Source of the DNA: Zygnema cylindricum
Taxonomy: Eukaryota > Streptophyta > Zygnematophyceae > Zygnematales > Zygnemataceae
DNA length: 64,000 bases
Direction: 5' to 3'
NCBI GenBank assembly: GCA_037447655.1
Contig: JBBHKE010000601.1
Coordinates: 59,339 to 123,338, forward strand
The notes beneath the pieces are model-generated. The model saw only the letters and a list, made by a program, of their open reading frames with translations. It searched no databases and was not told the origin of the DNA. A program made the position numbers and the translations under genes. Positions 20,641 to 30,896 of the stretch are shown piece by piece. The first letter of the stretch is position 1. Each line of letters begins with the position of its first letter.

Positions 20641-21816
20641 TCAGTAATCGGCATCCGCCACGGGTCCATGCTATGGGAAAGATCAGGTAAATAACAAGGG
20701 GCACAATTTTTCAAATGCTCCCGCAAAGTTTGCGTGTCGGCCCCTTGTAGGCTCAATAATCCATTGGAGTCGATTTTTGTTATCCTCAAGATATGAGCCT
20801 AAACATCCGTGTCGAGTGTGTCAAAAGTTTGCCGTCGCAAATAAATGTAATCCCCCACCCGGAAGGGTTTTTGTTGCGACCGGTAGCTGCCACTCCGAGC
20901 CGTCGAAAACCGTAAGGAGTCGCGATGTTGGGCAATCTGCAGGTTTTCAAAAGCCATGGGCATTTCTCTAGCGGAAAGCAAAGCCCCGGTTAGTTAGTTG
21001 TTCCAAAAAAAGAGAATCAGACATAAGAGGTAGAGGTAAGCTCGCGACATTCTGTACATTCCTACCTAGTGGTGGTTTTCGACCAAACAACACATAATAG
21101 GGGCTGAAATTTGCTAGGATGGCCTGTACAGACATGCGATAAACCATGAAAATATATCCCAATGATTCATCCCACACCGTAATATGTTTTTCTAAGCAAT
21201 GTTTACGCAAAGCACGCTTAAAGGTTTGTACATCTCTCTTTGCCAAACTGTCTATTGGAGGATGATTTCGGCTCGTCCGCCGGTGATCGATTAATGCCTC
21301 ATCTAGCATCTCCTAAAATTCGCCACGGAACTCGGTTCCTTGGTCTGTAAGTAATTCTGCAGGGGCTCCATATCGGAGGAGCACGTGCTCCTTAAAAGTT
21401 GCGGTGTTAAGTTTGGCAGTTTTCTGCGAGAGTGCCACAACTTCCACCCATTTACTGAAATTCTCGATCATTATCATGATGTATTGTTTGCCCTTTCGAG
21501 AAATGGGAAAGGGACCTGCAAGATCACACGACCACCTGTAAAAGAGACCGCGAATAGGCAAGGGTTGAAGGGAGGTCTGTCGCTAAGAAAATGAAGTTCG
21601 TAGCCGGTCACATGTGCTGCATTCCTGCAACACAGCTACCACATCAGCCTGCATGCCGGACCACCAATATCGTGCCTGTACCAAACTCAAAGTCCGTTTG
21701 GTGCCATAGTGTCCAACGTGAGTATGAATTTGATTGATAAGTGATAGTCGTTCTGTCGGCCGTGGGACATGCTGGTGACTTCCATATGAGAGAAGACGAA
21801 TAAGTGAGCCCCCCAT
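20641..21816 (-). pseudogene. Gy2 integrase (zinc domain, core, C-terminal tail)
   Basis: The zinc domain spans 21,816-21,583: HVGHYGTKRTLSLVQARYWW and CSTCDRLR. The core starts WSCDLAGPFPISRKGKQ, has LLTDQGTEF and, after a stop at 21,313, HRRTSRNHPP. Where the catalytic Glu is expected the sequence reads AKRDVQTFKRAL, Lys instead of Glu (Gy4 has AERA). The C-terminal tail carries FRVGDYIYLRRQTFD, then NCAPCYLPDLSH just before the PHD finger. The Lys change alone would kill strand transfer. Confidence 0.85.
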
Positions 21817-21967
21817 TCATAAGTAACCTGGGGCTCTCTTACGAACACGCTCCTCTTCAATTGGTAAGGTGCCCCGCCCGAAAATACTGAGTAGATAGAA
21901 AAAGAGTTAAAGCACTGTCTTGCCATGGATCGTGTCCGGTTTTGTGGTTTGTAGGTGCTACAAAACT

Positions 21968-22426
21968 TTATATCAGATGTGCTCCGGCTAATAAGGAGGC
22001 AACTGATCCGTCATCAAAATCTTGCCATACACCATTATCATTGGAGTGGGGCAACGGGTTCCTGGACCAGCCGTCGGCATTCAAACTGAGGAGCCCGGGT
22101 CGATGGATTATTTCCATGTCATATTCCTGTAAAATAAGAGCCCAACGGGCTAGTTTGCCGGATAGCTTGTCATTGGTCATGAGCCAATGCAATGGTTGAT
22201 GGTCAGTAAGAAAGGTAAAAGGCTTGCCGTAGAGATGGTGTCGGAAATGCACAATACCCCCAACTGTGGCAAGGCACTCCCCCTCATAACTAGTGTAATT
22301 TGACTCGGCCTGATTGTTGCTCCGACTGGCATAAGCCACCACATATTCCTCACCGGTGAGTTCACGCTGAGTTAGGATGGATGCAATACCGGGCTTACCA
22401 AAGTCCGTCTGTAGGCAAAATGGCAA
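21968..22426 (-). pseudogene. Gy2 RNase H domain
   Basis: A 152-residue open frame with LQTDFGKPGIASILTQ, VAYASRSNNQAESNYTSYEGE, FLTDHQPLHWLMTN and HRPGLLSLNADGWSR. This is a Ty3/Gypsy-type RNase H, joined to RT upstream. Confidence 0.9.
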
Positions 22427-22507
22427 CTTATGATTTGGGGAACGAAGAATAGGAGCGGTGGACAGTGCGACTTTTAATCCCTGAAATGCCCCGATCTGGG
22501 AGGGCCC

Positions 22508-23503
22508 CTACGTGAACGCAACCGAATTCTTCAAGAGTTCATTCAGTGGAGATGCAAGTGCGCTGAAACTTGGGACAAACCGTCGGTAATAATTTACTAA
22601 CCCCAGGAATGCACGCAGGCTAGTCAAATCTGTTGGGGCCGAGAGTTTACTAATTGCTTCCACTTTTACTTCTAACGAAGTAATTCCCTCGGATGAAGTA
22701 AAGTGTCCTAGATAGGGTGCACCTTCGGCCACGAAAGTGCATTTGGCAGGATGACATTTGAGTCCTACCTTTTTTAATTCCTTCAATAGCCACTCTATAT
22801 GCACTGCATGTTCCTCTATAGTGGCTGAAGCGATGATTAGATCGTCGATATAGCAACGGGCAAACTTACATCCCCCAAAGAGTGAGTCCATGACTTTTTG
22901 GAATACCGCCGGTGCATTTTTCAGTCCAAAGGGCATAACCGCCCATTCCCAACGTCCGTCACTACCCCAAAATGCAGTCTTATGTCGACCTTTTTCCTCT
23001 ATTTCGATCTGATTAAATCCCTTTCGCAGATCTAGGATGCTGAAATATTTAGCTCCTCCAACATGATCAAAAATATCCCGAGCCAACGGCATTCGACGTC
23101 AGTATTGGATTGTACGTGCATACAGTTCTCTGTAGTCCCCACACATGTGACGTCCTGTAAAATTCCCCTCCGCGTCTTTTTTACGAGGCATGACGGTGTG
23201 CGCCGCAAAGGTGGAATCGGACCTATAAATAAGACCTGCCTCTTCTAACTTTGCGCATCGTTTGTCTACAAATTCCCATTCAGTTTCGGATAGACGATGC
23301 TTGGGCTTAAATATAGGTGTGTCATCTTCCAGGTCAATAGACATTTTGTAAGTGGTGTGTCGACCTAAGTCTTTCATGGAGAAAGCAAATGCGTCTACGT
23401 TTCGGTTTATGACTTCATCTAACAGTTCGTGTTCAGTTTTTGTTAGTCCAGTTCCGAATTTCCATGTCGGTTTTTCAGGCGTGTTAATGGTCATGGCTTC
23501 CAT
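22508..23503 (-). pseudogene. Gy2 reverse transcriptase
   Basis: The N-terminal part spans 23,503-23,099 (ELLDEVINRNVDAFAFS, KHRLSETEWEFVDKRC, RHMCGDYREL). After one in-frame TGA comes 23,092-22,508: FSILDLRKGFNQIEI, MPFGLKNAPAVFQKVMD, catalytic YIDD, GLKCHPAKC, LRAFLGLVNYYRRF. All core RT motifs are present, and the single nonsense codon near 23,096 is the main defect. Confidence 0.92.
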
Positions 23504-24255
23504 GGCTTGTGCAAATGCTAGCTATTCATCTGCTATCAAGGAGTGACCCAACTTATACTCAACAAGAAGCTGATGCAAACAATTTACTGCGTGATGCCAA
23601 CTTCAAGACGGAAATGCAGCTGTCTAGTGTGGTGATGCCCGTACCGGTACCTAAGATCTAGCGGCCGTGTATGTTGGGAGAGACCAACTCATGTGACTAG
23701 GTTCCAAAAAGATCCTAAATAGTGTGATCTGTGTCAGCCTTAGCGAGAAAAGGAAAATGTCGAGCTGAAAGGTTGTACCCCGAAGAGAAGGTGAGGATTT
23801 GGATGCTGTATGTTTAAATAGTGTATGCTTCCCCCAGCTGATTGAGAAGGATTGTTCTGTGCGTAACGGCCAGCTGCAAACCCCATGCCCAAGATGAACA
23901 ACAATGATTGGGGGTCGATGACTCGACCAAGTAAAGTGCAGCGTTGTCGCTCGGTGAGTCTCGGAGCGTCAGTAGTGACTGGAATGAAATATAAAAGATG
24001 TTCTTGTTCGCGGCAATAGGTTCTTCTAAGCTGCCTTTATGAGTATTCTGAAGCATGCCCGGTCCATTATGTGAGTATGCGTGAGAATGTGGATATGCAA
24101 CTAGTGTAGGCAGTGCACGTAGTGGTTGGCTGGGATGTTAAGACCAAATGCAAGAGAATAGTCTGTGTGTATACATGTCTGGACCTTATGAAATGGAAGA
24201 AGTGCATCCTGAATGGAAAGGTTAGGTGGTTGGACGGCAAGGTTAGCTTCTCGAA
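23504..24255 (-). pseudogene. Gy2 linker between methyltransferase and RT
   Basis: About 250 codons' worth of sequence with short open stretches (24,056-23,814 and 24,327-24,067 in other frames). No domain is recognised. In a working element it would join the methyltransferase to RT in the polyprotein. Confidence 0.5.
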
Positions 24256-24850
24256 GCCGACCCATGTCAACCAGGTTAGTCCACTTGGAACGAACGCGAT
24301 GGGCCAACGAACCGTGGCGTGCGGCACCGATAATTAGCGGTGGTCTTATCAATGATTCAATGCGTTTGTAATCTACGATAACCGTCGGTCGGGGATCGTT
24401 ATAAGCTGCGATATTTTCTAGGATGTATCCGAAAGGACGATCCAATTTTTGGAAGAAGTGGATCAAATGAACCACCTCGAAGAACAGCTTAGTACGCGGA
24501 TCTGCGAGACCTAAACCTTTCCCGGCCCTAGACATACCCTAACATTCCTTTTCGGCAAAGAGGAGATCAATTAGTTCCAATTCCATTAATTGATGATTTC
24601 CTATTAGCCAGATATATTGTGGCAACGCCGAATGCATATCGTGAAACACAAACTGGGGTAAGAGATGAGGATAATGTTCGTGCAAGACTTGACAGTGGTG
24701 CAGTTCAGCGCGTCTAGCCAATGGGTCAATATCTACGAAATAGTAATGCTTTATCAGAAGACAGTTCCGAAGAAAAGAGAGAAGTGAAGTCCCTATTCAT
24801 GCAATAAAGACTAAGATAACGAGACCGTTTTGGTGAGGTTGTAAATTGAC
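24256..24850 (-). pseudogene. Gy2 retrotransposon cytosine-5 DNA methyltransferase
   Basis: One reading frame between protease and RT. Motif I is a LVFIA-stop-IGTSL stretch (TGA at 24,799-24,797 at the usual Gly position). Motif II is YYFVDIDPLARR (near 24,730). Motif IV is LLFAEKEC followed by TAG at 24,541-24,539 and then GMSRAGKGLGLADPRTKLFFE, with the catalytic Cys kept but PCQ read as E-C-stop. Motif VI is GYILENI (Glu at 24,418-24,416). The late motif is GSLAHRVRSKWTNL (24,310-24,272). Spacing and motifs fit Dnmt3/DRM- or phage-like C5 enzymes, which transfer methyl from SAM to cytosine. Two in-frame stops, with no frameshift, disable this copy. The family call is firm; the subfamily is open. 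Confidence 0.82.
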
Positions 24851-25204
24851 CAGTGTCCATTTAATGGGCAAGAAATTGGAAGGATCTATGGTAATGGAGG
24901 GTAGATCTGGAAAACTAGATAAAGGAAATGGTATAGTTAATTTATATAGTCGGTCAAAATTTGAAGATTCAACGATAAATCCGGGTGTACTAAATAATTC
25001 TGGTAAACTCGGGGAATCTGGTGAGATTTCATCTGATGTTAGAAATTCAAGGATTTCTGCACCTATGCCAACTGCAGCATAGGCTGGCAAGATCAGCGCC
25101 GAATGGGCCGTGGTAGGCATTGGTTGGCGGGCCGAGATAAAAGGTAAGCAAATTTTACGTTCCAGAAAGTTGTTCGGTCTATACGAAACTGTTTGATTGT
25201 GCAT
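24797..25204 (-). pseudogene. Gy2 region between protease and methyltransferase
   Basis: A 135-residue open frame beginning MHNQTVSYRPNNFLER and leading in the same frame into methyltransferase motif I. Pro/Leu-rich and of unknown function, perhaps a linker. It starts two bases after the protease stop, in the +1 frame relative to gag-protease, right after a run of nine G. Confidence 0.55.
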
Positions 25205-25205
25205 A

Positions 25206-26070
25206 TCAACTCCCCCCCCCTACGCGGAAATTTACGTCTTGGCCGACAAGGCATTCATAATCACTACACTTGGTGACCAAGGCGAGGGCATATATTTCTG
25301 CAAAATCTGTCTCTGATTCACTCTGAAACTGGAAACAGACTGTTTCCTTTGTAATTCCGAGGACCGATTTTGTGGTACCTGTGGAAGTCAATAGCCGTAT
25401 GGTAATGGGTTGTAGCTTATCTGCTGTAAGACCTATTTTGATTGCAAAATCTGAACCGAGGATAATTGGCTTTGCGCCTGTATCCATGAGAGGAAGTGCT
25501 AGAGCAAACCCATTCACCGTGAACACACCCAATTTGTTATCTAGAAAACTGATGTGAGGAGTGAGGCTAGAACGCTCTTCAAGAGTAATAGCTTGAAGGG
25601 AGAGAGCATGACGATGGTTTTGTAATGCCTGTAACGCAACTGCTGAAGGAGTAAGATCTACATGTTTTTCGTTGCTATCTAACTCGAGGAGCATGGTGGA
25701 CAGGATTGACAAACATTCTTTGACTTTATAGGTGTCTTGTATGCTCCTCTCTAGGATTGTTAACGCTTCAGTAATGATGCTAGAGGCCGTTTCTGGAATC
25801 GGTGAGCGGGAATCTTTAGCAAATGATAATGGGATACGTGTGTTAATGGATTTTGACTCGCGATTATGATCGGGAGTAACTTTAAATTGAGCTGCCCGCT
25901 GTTGAACAGTGGACTCCCGAAGAGATCGCCCAGCGAAAGAGGGCATATGGACCAAAGTTCGAGCCATTCCAGTTAATTGTGGTTTGACCTGCGCCATAAG
26001 CGCGGCAAACTGCTCCTTCATCATGGCCGCCACTGTAGCCTGCATCTCGGCTTTCTCTCGGTTCCTCCTA
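25206..26070 (-). pseudogene. Gy2 gag end and aspartic protease
   Basis: A 279-residue open frame from 26,045. The N-terminal ~150 residues are unassigned gag-like sequence (MQATVAAMMKEQFAALMAQ). The retropepsin motif PLMDTGAKPIILGSDFAIKI follows near residue 185. The frame is open but lacks a 5' start, leader and capsid region, which are missing right of 26,070. It is the inverted twin of 18,780-19,660. Confidence 0.85.
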
Positions 26071-26107
26071 CTGATTTTTGGAGTGTTGTCTTTCTCTACC
26101 CCCTTGG
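26071..26107. other. Junction between Gy2 gag leader and repeat R1
   Basis: A short sequence (GTGTTGTCTTTCTCTACCCCC) not shared with the inverted twin; probably Gy2 leader. Plus-strand LTR-like sequence begins at 26,108. Confidence 0.4.
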
Positions 26108-27012
26108 TTGGTTACTTACCTGATCTTGCTTTGTCTTTTATTTTCTTGCTAGGTCCAAGTTTTTGGAATAATTTGTTTTTCCGGGCAGATTCATTTATTG
26201 TTTCTTGCGTTATATATGCTTTGTACTCCGATTGTGGTCACAAATACTGTACATATGTAATGGTCATTCATTCAAATGGTGTTTATCAACGACCCACACT
26301 GGTTATGATGCATGTCATTCACGGTTGTCCTGCCATGCACGACAACACGTCAAAAATCTATAATAACGATAGCAAATTGCGAAAAGATAAAAACGTACAC
26401 TTGTTATAAAGCCCTAAATAGAAGTCGAAGACAAAGAGAAAAAATGACAAAAATGAGATGGCATTTTATGCCCCCACTTTTGAAAGAACGTCTAACACAT
26501 ACACTCATCCAAAGCCACTCTCACACAACCAATTATCTACACTATCATTGGAGTATAATCATCTATAACATCATTGTGTGCATAATCACACCGCTTTCTT
26601 AACATTGTCACGCTCAATTTCTTTAACAACTGATTGTAACCAAGGAAGGGTTTACTAAGATGAAATCACAAAAAATATAATGTTCTCCGTCAAGCAAAAG
26701 TGTTACAATCCTCCGCGATTGAGTAAGACGTGAAACCTTCTTACAAACCAAATGAGGCACCTCATAAGCAATAGTCTCAATCATGTTGCAAATGGTGTCA
26801 CATACTTTAATTTACTCTCCCTATTGGGAACAACAAAACAAATACATGCGATCGGCCTGAACGACATAATCGCACGAGTGCGATTAACGGTGGATGAGGG
26901 TGAAAGTGGAAACCTGAAGTCAGTGGTGAATTGAGTATGCTTAAAAATGTAGAGGGAGATAAAGGTGACCGAAATCACCAGTTGAACACTAGAGCTTACG
27001 TAACGGAGAAGA
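26108..27012. repeat. Repeat R1 (Gypsy LTR start plus retroelement remnant)
   Basis: It is near-identical to R2 (29,482-30,393) in the same orientation. The first ~240 bp are a plus-strand copy of the Gypsy LTR start (TTACTTACCTGATCTTGC..., also at 20,378 on minus). The remaining ~660 bp read better on minus: LDGEHYIFCDFILVNP resembles the phrase at about 61,450-61,500. The two copies flank Gy4. Confidence 0.75.
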
Positions 27013-27990
27013 TGCAATTTTATCAACCACGGTATTGGTGGTCCGGCATGCAGGCTGATGTGGCGGTTGTGTCGTAAGAATGCAACACATGTGACTGGCT
27101 ATGAACCTCGTTTTCTAATCGGCAAACTAACCTTCAACCCTTGCCCATTCAGGGGCTCTTCTACAAATGGTCGTGTGACTTGGTAGGTCCATTTCCAATC
27201 TCTCGAAAAGGCAAGCAGGACATTATGATAATGATCAAAAATTTCAGCAAATGGGTGGAAGTTGTGGCCCTCTCGCAGACTATTGCCAAACTCACCACTG
27301 CAGCTTTCAAAGAGCATGCTCTTCTTTGATACGGATCCCCCGCAGAAGTACTTACCGACCAAGGAACCGAGTTCCACGATGAATTTCAGGAGATGCTGGG
27401 AGAGGCGTTAATCGACCATCGGCGGACAAGTCGAGATCATCCTCAAGCAAATGGTTTGGCAAGTCGAGATCATCCTCAAGCAGATGGTTTCGCAGAGAGA
27501 GCTGTACAAATTTTTAAGCGTGCTTTGCGTAAACATTGCTTGGAAAAACTGATTACGGTGTGGGATGAATCATTGGGATATATTGTCATGGGTTATCGCA
27601 TGTCTATATAGGCCAGCTTGGCAAATTTCAGCCTCTATTATGTGTTGTTTGGTCGCAAACCACTACTAGGTAGGAGTGTACAGAAAGCCGCGAGCTTACC
27701 TCTACCTCTTGTGTCTAATTCTCTGTTTTTGGAAGAACTAACTAACCGAGCGTTGCTTTATGCTAGAGAAATGCCCATGGCTTTTGAAAACTTGCAGATT
27801 GCCCAACATCGCGACTCCTTACGGTTTGCAACGACTCGCAGTGGCACCTACCGGCCACAATAAAAACCCTTCCGGGTAGGGGATTACATTTATTTGCGAC
27901 GACAAACTTTTGACAAACTCGACACGGATGTTTCAGCTCATATATTGAGGATAACAAAAATCGACTATAATGGATTATTGAGCCTACAAA
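27013..27990 (+). pseudogene. Gy4 integrase
   Basis: It has WSCDLVGPFPISRKGKQ, VLTDQGTEFHDEF and AERAVQIFKRALRKH, so all three acidic catalytic positions are present, unlike Gy2. A 33-base in-frame tandem duplication (27,428-27,460 and 27,461-27,493) doubles SRDHPQANGLA just before the catalytic Glu. Stops occur at 27,328, 27,609 and 27,861. The tail has FRVGDYIYLRRQTFDKLD. Confidence 0.85.
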
Positions 27991-27999
27991 GGGCCGACA

Positions 28000-28245
28000 C
28001 GCGAACTTTGCGGGAGCATTCGAAAAATTGTGCCCCTTGCTATCTACTTGATCTTTCCCACAACATAGACCCGTGGCGGATTCCGATTACCGAGGCCACT
28101 AAGTGTCAATTATGTCGAGGATCTGATGGAGAAACAATAATGCTCCTCTGTGACTATTGCAATCCAGCATTCAATATGGAGTGTTTAGTTCCACCTCTGC
28201 ACACTACCTCGGCTGGATAGTGCTTTTGCCACGGGTTTCGCGACC
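28000..28245 (+). pseudogene. Gy4 PHD finger (best preserved)
   Basis: After NCAPCYLLDLSH comes KCQLCRGSDGETIMLLCDYC, then AFNMECLVPPLHT and FCHG. C-x2-C, an acidic MLLCDYC, x4-(H replaced by N)-x2-C and PPL are the classic C4HC3 PHD pattern. The zinc-ligand His reads Asn, and a stop (TAG, 28,218-28,220) replaces the Trp region before the last Cys pair. In host proteins this fold reads histone H3 tails. At the end of an integrase it would tether the integration complex to chromatin. Confidence 0.82.
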
Positions 28246-28289
28246 TACCGACTTTCCTTACCAACTCCCCCGCAGGCTAAAGAGCTGGG

Positions 28290-29031
28290 GGCGGAGGGAA
28301 TTCCATCCTTACTTACCTGATCTTGCTTTGTCTTTTTTTTCTTGCTAGGTTCATGTGTTTGGAATAATTTGTTTTTCATGGCAGAATCATTTATTGTTTC
28401 CTGCGTTATATATGCTTTGTACTTTGATTGTGGTCAAAAATACTGTACATATGTATTGGTCATTTATTTTTTGGTGTTTATCGGCGACCCACACTGGATG
28501 TGATGCATGCTATTCACGATTGTACTGCCATGCACGATAGCTGTCATGCCGTAAGACGTCAGCAAGTATTATGATTTAATTGTGTACTAATTGAAGTTTC
28601 AGTGACGTGATATGTTTATATCCGAGAGTACAACTAGAGATACGTACGGGATGAAGGTCGGAATATACTCCCGTACGGCACCACGCGAACACGATGTAAA
28701 ATCAGCGTGGAACTGGATCGGGGTACGGCATCAGATGTTAGGAATTCAAACGGCTACAAACCTGACAGGTGTATGAAGTCATGAACCCTAGGAGGTTCAA
28801 ACATTATTTTTGCTTAGCTTAAGGAGGGTTTTCTTCCTCAAGGGGTAGATGTAAGGCATTCTGAGGTGGCCACGCAGCGATCGTCTCTAAAACTGGCAGC
28901 GTTTGAACATAGAAACCTCTCTGCTCAGAGACAAATAGGAATTAGTGTAGCCGTACGGATTAGTGAAAACATAGAATAAATGCCATTTGGCAAGATAGGA
29001 ACTTTTACAATTTAAGTACGGGAATCCAACA
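28290..29031 (+). repeat. LTR of Gy4
   Basis: It matches the Gy2 LTR in inverted order through to GGAATCCAACA at 29,031. The inner edge follows GCTGGGGGCGGAGGG, a polypurine tract (about 28,286-28,300). Confidence 0.7.
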
Positions 29032-29481
29032 TTGGGAGGTTGTCGTTTTGTGACAAGCATTATTCTCGAGATTTGTCGAACTCTATCGTTAGGGTTTCAC
29101 CTAAATATTTAGTGGCAGGCTAGCTTTTGAGTTAGGGTTTTTCCTTTTTCAGACCCATAGTTTCATGCTAGTAATTGTCTATGAGCTTCTCTTTCTCTTT
29201 GTACTAAGACCTTACCTAATCTACCGGCGCAAGCCAACCTGCAAGGTTTCCCTCTAGAGCGTCTTCTACTTGGTGTGGTTGTTGAATTGCGTCTGTGGAC
29301 TTGGTGTTTCTTGTTGTCAGAGCGTTGACTTTGCAGTCTAGCTCCAGTCTTGTCTGGCTTTGTGGGAATACCGGCTATCGTGGCTCCTTTGTCCAGTTAA
29401 GGAAGGGTTCTTGTCTGTTGGTTGGACTCCTGTAGGGAATATAAAAAGACTTCAGAGCCTAGTGGCTACTGTCGCAAATAT
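29032..29481. other. Unassigned sequence between Gy4 LTR and R2
   Basis: 450 bp without recognised coding sequence. If the Gy4 LTR is a 5' LTR of another copy, this could be leader sequence, but I see no clear primer site. Confidence 0.5.
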
Positions 29482-30393
29482 GAATTCCATCCTTACTTAC
29501 CTGATCTTGCTTTGTCTTTTATTTTCTTGTTAGAACCATGTGTTTGGAATAATTTGTTTTTCCGGGCAGATTCATTTATTGTTTCTTGCGTTATATATGC
29601 TTTGTACTCCGATTGTAGTCACAAATACTGTACATATGTAATGGTCATTCATTCAAATGGTGTTTATCAACGACCCACACTGGTTATGATGCATGTCATT
29701 CACGGTTGTCCTGCCATGCACGACAACACGTCAAAAATCTATAATAACGATAGCAAATTGCGAAAAGATAAAAACGTACACTTGTTATAAAGCCCTAAAT
29801 AGAAGTCGAAGACAAAGAGAAAAAATGACAAAAATGAGATGGCATTTTATGCCCCCACTTTTGAAAGAACGTCTAACACATACACTCATCCAAAGCCACT
29901 CTCACACAACCAATTATCTACACTATCATTGGAGTATAATCATCTATAACATCATTGTGTGCATAATCACACCGCTTTCTTAACATTGTCATGCTCAATT
30001 TATTTAACAACTGATTGTAACCAAGGAAGGGTTTACTAAGACAATATCACAAAAAATATAATGTTCTCCGTCAAGCAAAAGAGTTACAATCCTCCGCGAT
30101 CGAGTAAAACGTGAAACCTTCTTACGGACCAAATGAGGCACCTCATAAGCAATAGTCTTAATCATGTTGCAAATGGTGTCACATACTTTAATTAATTCTC
30201 ACTATTGGGAACAACAAAACAAATAGATGCCATCGGCTTGAACGAGATAATCGCATGAGTGCGATTAACGGTGGATGATGGTGAAAGTGGAAACCTGAAG
30301 TCGGTGGTGAATTGAGTAGGCTTAAAAACGTAGAGGGAGCTAAAGGTGACCAAAATCACCAGTTGAACACTAGAGCTTGCGTAACGGAGAAGA
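29482..30393. repeat. Repeat R2, second copy of R1
   Basis: Same orientation as R1 and nearly identical over ~900 bp. It ends at GAGAAGA, where the Copia M LTR begins. Differences include GGTCCAAGTT versus GAACCATGTG near the start and a handful of substitutions. Confidence 0.8.
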
Positions 30394-30896
30394 TATAATT
30401 TTGTGACCTCCATTGGCCCACAAAATGTCCATCTTATATGAAGCCTCTATGATAATGTTTGCCCGTTTGACTTTCCCTGTAAATAAGTGCCACCATGGCA
30501 CGCAAATATTCTGACCACCCTCACCCCTGTGAAGGTCCGACTCCTTTGAGACGAACGGAAAAAGAATCACTAAATTTGCTCCCTTGAGCATTTTTTTAAG
30601 GGCGGCCAAAGATGGCCTATAAATACAAAAGGTCTCTGAGAGAGAGGTGCCTCAAAAATGCCTAAGTCCTTATTCCTTCTCTAAACCCTACTACTACTAC
30701 TACTGTACTTCACCACCCACAAAACTGTAAAGTAAATGAAGTACAGTTGCCGTGGTACTTTTTGTACGGCCATGGTACGGTATTGCCGTCTCGCTGACGT
30801 TTGTGAGCCATGGTCGATCTTCTCGTAATATCCACCGTCCACTTATAGCTTGCTTGCCACGTGTCATCTGCCGACATTAGCTCGCAAACCGCCAAA

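Larger units (their letters stand above)
19663..26070 (-). mobile_element. Gy2: Ty3/Gypsy element encoding a DNA methyltransferase and PHD finger
   Basis: One minus-strand series: gag end and protease (26,045-25,206), cytosine-5 methyltransferase (about 24,840-24,260), RT (23,503-22,508), RNase H (22,426-21,968), integrase (21,816-20,800), PHD finger (20,640-20,440), G-rich polypurine tract (20,398-20,411), 3' LTR. No 5' LTR is seen right of 26,070, where a plus-strand repeat begins. In-frame stops and frameshifts show it is inactive, but each domain is well preserved. Methyltransferase genes inside retrotransposons are known from dinoflagellates and charophytes. The added PHD finger I do not recall as described. 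Confidence 0.82.
27013..29031 (+). mobile_element. Gy4: 3' half of a Gypsy element (integrase, PHD finger, LTR)
   Basis: Plus-strand copy of the Gy2 family, starting abruptly inside the integrase zinc domain (YWWSGMQADV) and running through integrase core, tail and PHD finger into the LTR, which ends at 29,031. The 5' half (gag, protease, methyltransferase, RT) is absent. Confidence 0.82.

Noticed and set aside
24256-24850. Methyltransferase as an independent host gene
   Set aside because: No introns, promoter or terminus of its own; it lies in series with protease and RT on the same strand, and a second Gypsy lineage repeats the arrangement.
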